Positions 44,306-55,269 of a stretch of DNA of 64,000 bases are shown here, piece by piece (the stretch's first letter is position 1; every line of letters begins with the position of its first letter). The translations under genes were made by a program, and so were the position numbers. Under the pieces are notes generated by a model. That model was not told the DNA's origin. It searched no databases and was given only the letters and a program-made list of their open reading frames with translations. Source of the stretch: Voacanga thouarsii (Eukaryota; Streptophyta; Magnoliopsida; Gentianales; Apocynaceae); NCBI GenBank assembly GCA_026120185.1, contig JANUWF010001273.1:1038809-1102808 (forward strand), in the 5' to 3' direction.

Positions 44306-45896
44306 ATTAGCATGATATATTGCAGGTTGAATGGAAGAAGATGAACAAATGAGTTGTTCTTGGTTACCTTGATGATGTTCTTGAGACTTTAAGGGAAAAA
44401 AAATTGGTTTTGATCCGAATGCAAATTCTTGTTTTCGTGATTTGGTGTTATAAATACCAGAATGAAGACTAAGGAGAACCTAGGAGTAATCTGGAGTATT
44501 TAAGAGGGATTGGAGGTGTTTAGAGTGGGTTTTGGCTTGAAGAGATGTAGTGTGTGTTCTTAGTGTTCTTGGTGAAAATGCAGAGAGTTTGAGAAAAATG
44601 TGCACGAAATCTGGGAGAATGCCGGCCGAATGGTTTAGGGAGTGTAGGAGTTTTGGTTTTCAACTTAGAGAGGAAGAGGATAATCTGATTTGTTTGAAAT
44701 TGAAATGGAGGGAATTGAGGAGTGGTTTGAGGTATAGGATATGTTAATGGTGGTTGATTGATGGGGGTTTCTTGGAGTTGCAATGGAGACGACTAGACTA
44801 GTTTGTTTTGTTGAAATGAATGAAGATTGATATGGATTTAAGACTGGCCAAAATTTAGAGCTTGATGGCAGAGGAATTTCTGGTTGTGTAGCTTAATACA
44901 AGGGTGTTTTCAAGGAGCAAAATTCTGGAAATTTTTGAAGTTCGAATGTAGTTTGAATGGAGTGATCTTAGGAGATATTTAAGGTATGGTTATGGAGTCC
45001 AAGTGTTCAAGGTAAGTGGAGAGGTTAATGGTGTTCAGTTCATGGCTGAAAAAGGTTCATTTTACAAAGGTTTGAGGGTGGTTTCTTCGGTTTAGGCCTA
45101 AGGGAACAAAGCTGGGAATTTTCTAGTTTCATGGTGTTCAAGGCTTCAAATTACTGAATTTCTGTGCAGTATTTCTACAATTCTTCAGCTCGATTTGCAG
45201 AGGATTTTAAGAGGTGTTTGAGGGTCTTTTAAGCCTGGTTTCCAGCCTTCTTTTTGGAGGAAAAGTAGATGAGTTTTGCTGGTTTAATGACAGAAGAAAA
45301 CAGCTTTGTTTCTAAGTTGAATGACAACGAAACTGCCCAGAATTTTTTTCTTGTTTGTGCAGTTTTTGTGCAGTTCGAATTTGCTCTGAAATTTCAGTCT
45401 TCAAGCTATATGATTTGGTCATTTTTCCTGGAACTAAAAGGACAAGAAAGATGGATGAGTTTTTCGAAAGTTAGGCTGCTCAAAAATCTAGAAAATTTCC
45501 AGGTTTCCTTCATCAAGAATATGAACACTATGAAGATGGTTTTGAAGGTTCAACTATGGTGATTAATTTCCCTTGGGAACCCTTCCTAAATCTTCTCCTA
45601 TTTTTGATCAATCCTCCACCTTCCAAGATCAATTTTTGAATTTCAAAGCTAAGGAATCCTCACAGAATTTTTTGAAATTAAAAGATGAATTTTGAACAAA
45701 TTAAGTTGTGAAGATGTTAGGACAAGAGAGGTAATAAAAGGACAAGAATTCCTCTAGAATTATTTTTTAGGACATGATGATAGGATTAAGACATTCTCTT
45801 CATATCTCCCCTAGGACAACATTCCAATCTTTATGGAATGTAAGAAAACAAAAATTCAAACTTAACTAAGACAATCATGAATAAAACTTAAGTGAT

Positions 45897-45952
45897 GGGA
45901 TTTGAACTCATGACCTTAGAGATTAATTTCCAAAGCTCGAACCACTTAACCA
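45897..45952 (-). promoter_or_regulatory. tRNA-like A-box/B-box in the minus-strand solo LTR
   Basis: On the minus strand TGGTTAAGTGG (45952-45942) fits the A-box pattern exactly and GAGTTCAAATCCC (45909-45897) contains a B box; the starts are 43 bp apart and 253 bp from the LTR start. This copy has the best A and B boxes of the five. Confidence 0.65.
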
Positions 45953-46205
45953 CACTAAATCTTGTTCTTATTTTCTCACCCAAATATTCTTCTTGTTTAA
46001 TCCTCAAGCTATCTTCCCATTTTGTCCTCAAGTAAAATTACCATTTTACCCTTCCTACTCAATAAGCATAACCAAGCATTTTAAACTATAAATCATAATT
46101 TCAAAGCACATAAAAATCATTCAAAAATATATATATTCATGAAAAATAATATGATATGCATCCCGACCCCCTTACTCTAGGGTTAGCTTTAGGTGTGGTT
46201 TCAAA

Positions 46206-46883
46206 AAGTGGCTACCTCTATGGGGTGAACTCTATCTGGACAAGACGCTAGTTTTGGTTAGTCAGGCAGGTCCGAGCTAGCAGTACAGTTCAAGTAGGTT
46301 CGTTATTTCTGGTAAGGACAACTAGTAAGGTTCGGTGTAGTAATTGAGGGGTATCTCACCCAGTGGGCTAATCACCCACTTGTATTGTGATGCAAGGTTT
46401 CATAATACACGGTCATAATGCAGGATTTTATGGCCATTACTATAATGCAGGGTTTCATAGTCAACTCTATTTAAGTGATTTATTTCTTTACAAGTTAAGC
46501 ACATTTATTTTACAAATGTTGATAAAACACCACTCAATGTTCAAAAATAAATTTCTAGACTTGCACACTTCTTGTTGTAACTTGTCCAAAATTTGAATAC
46601 ATGAAATGTTTTCTTAAACTGTCATGAGAACACACTGGACTTACTGAGAAATGTTTCTCACCACCTTTTTATATCATGTCTTCAGGTCTATCCTACTTCG
46701 AAGGTTGATTTATTTATGTTGCCATGAGCTTGGAATATTTATTTTGATATATTTATTCAATGGAGATTTCAGTTACCTTCTATATGTATTGAGGCTTGTT
46801 TAAGTACTACTTTAGGATTGTAATAAGTTTATTATTAAGTTATTTCATTCTATATTTTCTCCTACCTAGTTATAAAGACCCTT
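46206..46883 (+). repeat. 5' LTR of element A2, part 2
   Basis: Continuation of the A2 5' LTR after the minus-strand solo LTR. GGCTACCTCTATGGGGTGAA and CGAGCTAGCAG match 2677-2760 of the A1 LTR. It ends with CCCTT (46879-46883), the left copy of the TSD of the next solo LTR. Confidence 0.87.
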
Positions 46884-49869
46884 TGTGAAACCCTAGTCAA
46901 AACCAACCTTAGAGTAAGGGGGTTGGGGTGCATATCATATTTCATTGCATGTTTAAATATATTTTTATATGATTTTATGTGTATTGAATTTGTGTTTTAT
47001 AGTCTAGAGGGCTTGATTATAACTATTGAGTAAGAAGGGTAAAATGGTAATTTTTGCTTGAGGTGGAAAAAGGGTGATAGCTTGAGGATTGAATAGGAAT
47101 TTTTTTTTTTTTTTTGGAGAAAATAAGAATAAGAGTTGTTGTGGTATAGTGGTTAGAGCATTAGAATTAATTCTTGAGGCACTGGGTTCAAATTCCATTA
47201 TAGGAGCTTTAGCTTGGTTAAATTTTATTTTTACTTGGGAAGTATTATTTCTGGCCTTATGTGCTTGGAGTAGGGTAGAAATGTTGTCCTAAGAGAGACA
47301 TGATAGGAGTATTCTCATCATACTCTTTTACCCTGCACAAAATTCCCAAGAGGAATTCATTTTCTCTTCATCCTTAATTTTTCCTATTTCTCAATTCATT
47401 AGCTTGTTCAAATTGTTCAAATTGTTCAAGCCAGTTCTATTCTACAAAAATTTCAGCAATGTGCTATGACTTTGAAGGTTCAAAATGTCTTAGTAAAAGA
47501 CATCATAAGGACCGAAATCATGGAAGAGGGGGAAAGGATTTCAAGTGAATTAAATTCTTTGGTGAACTTTCTAAAAACTTCACTCTAGCTAGGTTCATTT
47601 TCCTTCATGCATGGAACTGAAATTTTCCCAGCTTTGTGTGCCTTCAAGGTATCGAAATTCTTAGCCATTATTCCCTCCCAAATGTTGCCAGAAAGTGGAC
47701 TTGTTGATCAACTTCAAACCTGAATATTTCTGGCCATTTTCGAACTGCACAAAAGCTGTGAAAAACCAAGAAAATTCCTGGGCAAATTCACAGCATTGGA
47801 GGTTCGAAACCAAGCTGTTTTCTTTCAGTTATTTTTCAGCATCTTAGCCACATTTTTCCTCCATAATGAAGGCTGGAAACCAGCCTTGAAAGACCTCTAA
47901 AATCTCCTTCAAACTCCCTACAACCTGGCTGGAAAATGGCAGCTGAAACTGCCCAGAAAAATTCCAGTAATAGCAAAAATCCTGTGCAGACAATTTCCAG
48001 CCTTGTTTCCTAATTCAGCCCTGGCCGAAACTCCAACTTTCTTCTGCACAAACCACTCTTAAACAGCAATGAACAGAGCACCATTGTCTTCCCCAAGCTC
48101 CTGCACGAAATTCAGGCATGGCTGCCCAAAAATCTTTCCAAAAAAAATTACTGCAACCATGCTTGATTAGTTACCAAAATTCCAGCCACCATAATTTAAC
48201 AACTTTCTATAAAATATTCCTCAAACAACCAGACCTTCCCTTCACTATTATAATCCATATTCTCGGCCACCCTTAGCTCCTTCAACCAGCTTTCATCCAG
48301 CTGAAACTCTGCTCAGAAATTTGGCCATGGTAGCTTCCCAAAAGCTTTCCAACAATCAAAGATATTCTTGTAACATTTAGTTTCCAAATTTGATTCCCAA
48401 AAATATTCTTCAAGGATTCCAGCAGCTAGCCTTTCCTTTTTCCTTCCAAACCAGAAAATCAGCTACCAAAATCCCTCAAGCAGTCGACCGACCCTAATCC
48501 TTACAGAATTTCAACAGCCTCCAATCCCAAAAGCTCTCTACTCTCTTCAACTTCAAGAACACATAGCACACCAAGAACACCTACTTCTTCCTTTCACCAA
48601 ATACCTCTCCAAATCACTTCAAACTACTTCTAAAATTTCCAGATTAAATCTGCTCATTGTCGTGAGTCCATCAACACCCTTCTTAACATCAAACTCCAAA
48701 ATCCAACTTGCTATTTTGGATTAAAAAAAAACCAGAAATTTTGTGAAGGCTCAAGAACACCTTCAAGGTAGTTTTGTTCTAACAACTTCATCTTCTCCAA
48801 TCTTGATCTGTAATGAATATATGTGTGAATAAAAATGCTAATGGTCTCTCTCTCTCTCTCTCTTGGCCGAATGGCTTCTTCTCCAATGGCCATGCTTTCT
48901 CCATCTTCCTTGGACAGATCTAGTCATCTAGTAGTTGAGATTCATTCAAAACTCCTTCAAGATTTTCATCAATCAAGTAAGTCTTTTTAACCATTCTTTT
49001 AAATTCTAGATTCATGTCTCTAGGATGATGTTGATAGAAGATGAATCATGAATAGGGTTGAGTATATATTGTTGTGATGAGTTGAAATTGAAGTATGAAT
49101 ATTTGTGTGAATATGTTGGAGATGGGATTTATGCATGGATGGGTTATCTGGGTTGATTGTATGATGTTTTGCGGTTTAATGCATGTCTCCATGTCATAGG
49201 TAGCATTTGTGATCAAGTATGCTACAGATTATGTCATCTATGATGAATAGGATTTATATTCTTGTGTGATTATTGAAGCCATGATTATATTTATGCTAGT
49301 AAAGGTTAGATCATGCCTTAGTAAGTCTTGATCTATGTTTATATGCATGATTTGGATAATTTGATGAATTGAAGGGTTGTAAATGTTCATGATTATGGTT
49401 AGCATTAGAACTATGATCATGACCTAGTTGTCCCGAACTGTTTTATACTATGGTTGTAAATCTCTTATAAAGAATTTTATACTTTGCATTCACGAACTGT
49501 TTTCTCCCGACAGTTAAGCACACGCAGACTTCATCGAGATTTCTATCTCGAGCACCATTTTTATCATGATTTTAGGTCGATCCTGCTATGGGGATGAGTA
49601 GCTAGATAGTGCCTGTTTTGGAAGATTTTCTGATAATTTATTTTGTATAATGTTTTGGGGAGATGATTGTAGATGAATTTTATTATAGATTTGTGTTTGG
49701 TATTCTTGGATTTATTGTTGGACTTATTTTTGGGATGCAATAAATTTTAAGTTCAAGTATTATTATTTTTTATTATTATTTCGCTATTTTATTTGTGTGA
49801 CCTAGTTTATTCCGCTTTAGACAGGGCGACATCCCCGGCCCTGGCGGGCCTAGGTAGCGGGGTGTTACA
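46884..49869 (+). repeat. Solo LTR, family A, nested in A2 LTR (TSD CCCTT)
   Basis: It starts TGTGAAACCC and ends GGGGTGTTACA, flanked by perfect CCCTT duplications at 46879-46883 and 49870-49874, so it inserted by integrase and later lost its interior. It is about 2.99 kb because of a deletion of about 1.3 kb at about 49435 relative to the A1 LTR (about 1690-3020 there). It includes the tRNA-like boxes and a 19-bp CT run at 48845-48863. No genes. Confidence 0.95.
47135..47205 (+). promoter_or_regulatory. tRNA-like A-box/B-box in solo LTR 46884-49869
   Basis: TGGTATAGTGG at 47142-47152 and GGTTCAAATTCC at 47185-47196; starts 43 bp apart and 258 bp from the LTR start. A T run follows near 47220. 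Confidence 0.6.
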
Positions 49870-49936
49870 CCCTTTGTCTTAAGGACGGGGTGACATCCCT
49901 GCCCCTTTTGGGGTACATAGGTAGTGGGGTGTTACA
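49870..49936 (+). repeat. 5' LTR of element A2, part 3 (right end)
   Basis: The last 67 bases of the A2 LTR after the nested solo LTR, ending GGGGTGTTACA. It includes GACGGGGTGACATCCC, matching the A1 LTR end at 3377-3424. Confidence 0.9.
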
Positions 49937-49938
49937 AG

Positions 49939-49950
49939 TGGTATCAGAGC
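49939..49950 (+). promoter_or_regulatory. Primer-binding site of A2 (iMet tRNA type)
   Basis: TGGTATCAGAGC two bases after the LTR end is the full consensus initiator tRNA-Met site, one base better than in A1. Confidence 0.93.
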
Positions 49951-50081
49951 CTATGTTTTAGGTAACTATTGATAATAGTTGAATTTATTACATTATGTTT
50001 TATAATCTCTAATACTAATTTATCTATTCTATTTGTCGGATGGTTAGGAGATTTACACCCGTTACTTGAGATTAGCCTTTG

Positions 50082-50615
50082 ATGTGTGGTAGAACATCTG
50101 CTCCAGTTCCTATAGTAGTCCTATCCTTCTCTGACACGGAATCTGAACCTGGGTTAGATTGGTTTAAGTTAGAGAGTAATGGCAGTAAGATGGAGATTGA
50201 GGCTTCCAACCCTATTGTGCCTAATGATGGTAATGAGGAAAAGATGGAGATTGCTGAGCTATGGTTACCCTAGTACGGGAGAGGTGTTGAAGATGTGCAG
50301 GCGGTGGACCCTCCCATACCAGTAGTTGATTTGATCTCAAATAGCAAGGTTGAGAAAGAAGCTCCTAATCTTAACTTAGGTGGTGAGGGAGGAAAGGAGA
50401 TGGGTAATGTCAATAGTGAGAGAGGAGAGGAACTGAGTGATGCTAATGATGAGAGAGGGGAAGATATGGATGATACTGATAGTGAAGTAGAATAGGGGAT
50501 GGAAGAGTTTGATGAGAAGGAGGTTATGCCTCCTCGGACTCTACCAATAGGAGAGTTTGATATCACCCATTTTGGCATTAATTTTTATGAATCCTGTGAT
50601 GAGGGACTAAATTAA
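50082..50615 (+). pseudogene. Acidic ORF upstream of gag in A2 (ORF0-like)
   Basis: The frame starts MCGRTSAPVPIVVLSFSDTE and ends with TAA at 50613-50615, about 178 codons, interrupted by TAG at 50271-50273 and 50493-50495. It has SNGSKMEIEASN, NDERGEDMDDTDSEVE and, near the end, FYESCDEGLN. The last part recalls the end of the A1 ORF (WLYEADDEGSDED). It is rich in Asp and Glu like the corresponding frames of A1 and B. A solo LTR at 50938 separates it from the remains of gag. No domain is known to me. Confidence 0.62.
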
Positions 50616-50937
50616 AAGGATACACTGACCCCTGGGTATAGGGGCACTTAGGGAATCAGTCTTAGGGGCGAATAACAAAGGAAAAGGGAAGCTGGAGGAG
50701 AGTCCTAGGAGGAGTGGAAATGATTGGTAGTACACCTAGGTTTGGATTGGGATTAGACATCCAAAAGAGTAGAGAAGAATGGCTTGCAGAACTTATTTCC
50801 AACTACTTAAGTGACAACTAAAGCAGTGAGAAGACTTAGAGATTAGTGATGCAATTTAATGATTAGGGAATTTTTTTATTGAGATCATAGCTTTATTTAC
50901 GTTCTTAATTATGAGTATTTGATTCTTGTAGAGATAT
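50616..50937 (+). other. Leader between acidic ORF and nested solo LTR in A2
   Basis: No coding frame recognised. It ends in GATAT (50933-50937), the left TSD copy of the solo LTR that follows. Confidence 0.6.
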
Positions 50938-53900
50938 TGTGAAACCCCACGTAAAGCCAACCCTAGAGTAAGGGGGATAGGATGCATATCATGTCATCAT
51001 GCATAAAATATACCTTGTGAATGATCTTACGTGTCTTAGAATTGTGGTTTATAGGTTTAATGGTTTGTTTATGCTTGTTGGGTAGAAAGGGTAAAAAGGT
51101 AATTTTGCTTGAGGTCAAAATAGGAAGCTGGCTTGAGGTTAGATAAGAAGAATATTTGGGTGAGAAAATAAGAACAAGAGTTAGTGTGGTTAGGTGGTTA
51201 GAGCTTTATGAATGAATCTCTAAGGTCTTGAGTTCAAATCCCCTCACTTAAGTTTTATTCATATTAATCTTAGCTATGTTTGAATTTTTGTTTTTCTTAC
51301 ATTCCTTGAAGATAGGAATGTTTTCTGAAGGAAGACATAATGGTAATGTCTTGACCATGTGGTCTTGTCCTAAAAAGAATTCCTGAAGAATTCTTGTCGC
51401 TATTAATTGTGCTAGCCTTGTCCTAACATCTTTAAAATTTTAACTACACTTAATTATTTGATCCATTTTTAACCATAAAAATTCTGAGATAATTCCCTAA
51501 GCTTAGAATTTGAAATCCCAGCACTTGTGGGATAGAGATGGCAGAAAGTAAGGAGGGGAAATAGGTAGAGGTTCCAAGAAAAAGAAATCACCATTCCTAT
51601 TCCTTCAAACTCCATCTTCATCTTGTTCATATTTTGGTAAGAAAATCTGGAAAATTTTCCAGATTTCCTTCAAGACTGTTTTCAAAAATTTCAGCCAGCT
51701 TTCCTACCTAATTTTTGGAAGAAAACCCGTCATTTTATGTGAGGATGAAGGCTGGAAATTCAGTGAATTTTTGGAGCTGTACAAACAGTCCCAAACCAGA
51801 AATATTTTTTTTTTCAGCAAGCTATCAACATTAAACATGAAATTTGAAGCCACCGTTAGAACATATGAACTTCCTCTATTTTTCTTCAAGATAAAGGCTA
51901 GAAAACCACAATTCAAAGGCCTTCAAACACACTTAAAATCCAGCTGCAAAATCATGCCAAAGAGGACAAAAAATTCTGCACTAAAACCATTCCAATTCCA
52001 TGTGTTCTTGAAGCTTCAATTACAGAAATTTTTCCAGCTTATCTCTTCAAGGCTAAGGCCGAAATTCTTCATCAAAACACACTGAAATTCGGACCTTGTA
52101 TAGCCATGAACTGAACAACTTACCTCCCCCCCCCCCCCAACCTTAAATATTAGGACTCCATTAACATACCTCAAAAAGCTCCTAATATCACTCAATCCAA
52201 AACTTATTCAAACTTCAAAATAAATTCCAGATTTTGTTCCATTAAAACACTCCTATAACTAATTGATAAAACCAGAAAATCCTCTGCCATTACATGATCA
52301 TTTTTTGCCAGTGTTAGGTCTGAACAACTCTCCATTCTTTGGTTGAAACTTAGCTAATTCAGCCATAGACCATTGAAGAACAAGAAACCTTCCAAGAGCA
52401 AACTCCATTAACCAATCCTATACCTTAAACAACTCCACCATTTTCTCTATTTGAATTTAAAAAAAAAAAAATCTGCAAACCTTCTCTCTCATTCTTGATA
52501 ACCGAAAACTCCTTCTACACTAAGCCATTCGGCCATCATAATTCTAGCTACACTCAAAATTCATTTTCTCTCAAACTCTCTCAAAAAACACCAAGAACAC
52601 TAATAACACACACTTCACGTCTTCATGCCTAAACCAATCCTAAACACCTCCAATCATTCCCAAACTCTCTAGATCATCCATATTCAACCTACATTCTTCA
52701 TTTTTGAACTTTATAACACCAAAATACACAAAGTTGAATTTCCAAACAGATCAAACCAACCTTTTTCATTGAAGATTCAAAGAACACCAAAAGGTAAAAT
52801 AAGAACAACCTCCTTGTTCTTCTTCTTCTATTCAATCTCCATTATCCTTCTCTATTCTCATTCGATTCTCTATCACACATTCTCTCTCTTGGCCGAAATG
52901 GTGATATCAACCATGGGCTACTTTCAGACCACTAAAGGCCAACAAGCACTCGAGGATCTTCACTAACCATGGAGAATCCTTCATCAAACGAGCAAAAATC
53001 AAGTAATTTTTTTTTTCTTAATCCCCCTCTTTAATTCTTAGAATTGAGAATCCTAAATGTTGATAGCTTGATTGAATAAATTAGGGGCTGAGGATAAGCA
53101 TGTAGGTGAAGGGGATGGAGTTAGGACATGAGAGTTGGAATGAATGATTATGCCTTATAGATTTTGCTTTGCAATCACTATATGTTCATCATGATTAAAG
53201 AGATTTATGGATGTTTTGATGCATGTTAGATATTATGCCACCATTGGTGATTAGGCCTTTATGATATTATTTTTCAATAGAGCTATAGATAATGTTATGC
53301 CTAGTAAAAGATCATCCATGTTGTAGCATATGTTGATTCAAGTCTATGTTCATGGATAGATTAATATGTTATTTATTATGTGAGAATATGTTCAGATATA
53401 TTCTCTAACAATAGAAAATTATTGTAAGAACTATTTTTTTTAATTCTAGAATTATTTTTACCAACATTATTGCTATTAATTTAATTAGAACTATTATTCA
53501 ATTTAATCTATTAAATTAAAAAATCATTAGGTAGGTTTGAAATAAAATATTATTTAAAATATTATTATTTTATTAGTTAAATAAATAAAATCTTTTTATT
53601 AAAAAGAAATAATAAAATATTAGAATTAATCAATATCAAATGACCTTGTAGACCATATTAATAATAGTAGTTAGCCTTACTAAAACTTTTATCTATATCC
53701 ATAAACATTATTTATATTAAAATTTAGTTATTATTTATTAATTAAAAATTAAGTATAGTTCATTTATTATTAATTTTATTGGTTATTTATTATCATGTTA
53801 AATATTAATTAAAAATTAAGTGTAATTTATTATTTATAATAATACTATTTAAACATTACTAATTCCCAGTATTATTTAGGAATTATTAGTATTTACTCTT

Positions 53901-55269
53901 TAACACTAATTTTATTTATTAGCAATATTACTCATTATTTATTATTTGAAACTATAACTTATTATTATTATTTATTTTATAACACCCATTTATTTTGACT
54001 TATCAAGCTAGATTATTTTATAAAATACTTTATCAATTAGTATTAAAGTTTAAGACACTATGGTCTTGGTTAGTTGTTGATGTGGCTAGTTGAACAAGGA
54101 ATTATTTATTTAAGGAAAATATGGTTTGGGTATTGTCTTATACCTTGTGTTTGCCCCAGGATTAGGCTGACCTTGGAAGACTTTTGAACTCGAGAAGAGC
54201 AAAAGATCAGGTAAATTCCTGCATGAAACCATTGGAAGACCAAAGTTATTGTGGCAAGTCAAACTCAATGTATACAAATATTTGTGCTATAAAGGAAATT
54301 ATGGACAATTTTCCTATTTGTTTCAGTCAAGCAAACCAATTGAAGTTAAACAAACAATTTTACACAAAACACTAAACTTTTCCTAAAAAACTTAACTTTG
54401 GCAAGAATTTTGGAAACCATAATTACTATTTCCAAGTGAATCATTGTATGATTTTTTTCCTCCCAAGTAGGACAAACAATGTTGAGTACTCAATAAGGGT
54501 AGACTGTTAGGACTAGTCTTTGAAGGGTTACGGTAAGTCTCTCAGTAGGTGGCCACCTCTGAAGGGTGAGTCCTTCTCAGATAGGATGCTAGTCCTGTAG
54601 GTCATACTGGTCCGAGCTAGTAGGTTCACTCAAGTGGACTGTGTATTTTTTGAGCGGACAACCGGTGAGTTTGGGTGTAGAGATAGAGGAGTATCTCACC
54701 TAATAGGCTGTACACCTACCTTGTGTCAGTATGTACAAAGTGTTGCATTCTTATGGTTATATTATCATGGTGCACAAAGTGTGGTACCATGGCTACCTTT
54801 TTTGAATTGTTGTATTTATTGTGCACACGTATATTTTGGAAAGCAAAACACCACTCTTTATTTGTGAAATTTATTTCAGGCTTGCCAACACTTTCTTTTA
54901 TGAAACTTTCACAACTTGCATACATGAACTGTTTTACCTGAAACACTCAAAGCACACACGGGCTTATTGAGATTTATATCTCACTACATTTTATACCATG
55001 TTTTCAAGTCGATCCTACTGTGAAGGTTATGAGCTAGAGAATTGCTTATGTTTCGAAGACTTATTGTTATTTTTCCTATGTGTTTCTTTTGAGAGATAGT
55101 AGCAGATATTTATTTTTGAGCTTGTTCATGCATTGCTTGGGTTGTAATAAGTTTAATTTTGAGTAATTTGTTTTATTTATTTTGTGTGTCTAAGTTGTAA
55201 AGTCCTCTTGTCCTGTGGACGGGGCGACATCCCCAGCCCTAATAGGGGCATAGGTAATGGGGTGTCAGA
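50938..55269 (+). repeat. Solo LTR, family A, nested in A2 interior (TSD GATAT)
   Basis: It starts TGTGAAACCCC and ends GGGGTGTCAGA (TGTTACA expected), flanked by perfect GATAT duplications at 50933-50937 and 55270-55274. At about 4.33 kb it is the only complete plus-strand family-A LTR in the window. It carries the tRNA-like boxes at 51187-51242, a short CT run at 52881-52889, a C run near 52126 and an AT-rich block at about 53400-54000. It contains no element interior. Confidence 0.95.
51187..51242 (+). promoter_or_regulatory. tRNA-like A-box/B-box in solo LTR 50938-55269
   Basis: TGGTTAGGTGG at 51187-51197 and GAGTTCAAATCCC at 51230-51242; starts 43 bp apart and 249 bp from the LTR start. 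A run of four T is about 10 bp after the B box. Confidence 0.62.

Larger units (their letters stand above)
41904..46205 (-). repeat. Solo LTR, family A, minus strand, nested in A2 LTR
   Basis: On the minus strand it starts TTTGAAACC at 46205 (TGTGAAACC expected) and ends GGGGTGTTACA at 41904; about 4.3 kb. There is no internal coding region. Flanks are AGGTG (41899-41903) and AAGTG (46206-46210), a 4/5 match to a 5-bp TSD, and the interrupted host sequence on both sides is another family-A LTR. It carries the tRNA-like boxes (45897-45952), a GA run (44258-44304), a CA run (43532-43550) and an AT-rich block. A solo LTR arises by recombination between the two LTRs of one element. Confidence 0.9.

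Noticed and set aside
44520..44783. A proline-rich frame on the minus strand
   Set aside because: It lies inside a solo LTR with a clear end-to-end match to other family-A LTRs; no conserved frame in the other copies.
54634..54946. Overlapping frames of 70-80 residues on both strands
   Set aside because: They fall in an LTR interior and are not kept in the matching parts of other family-A LTRs.
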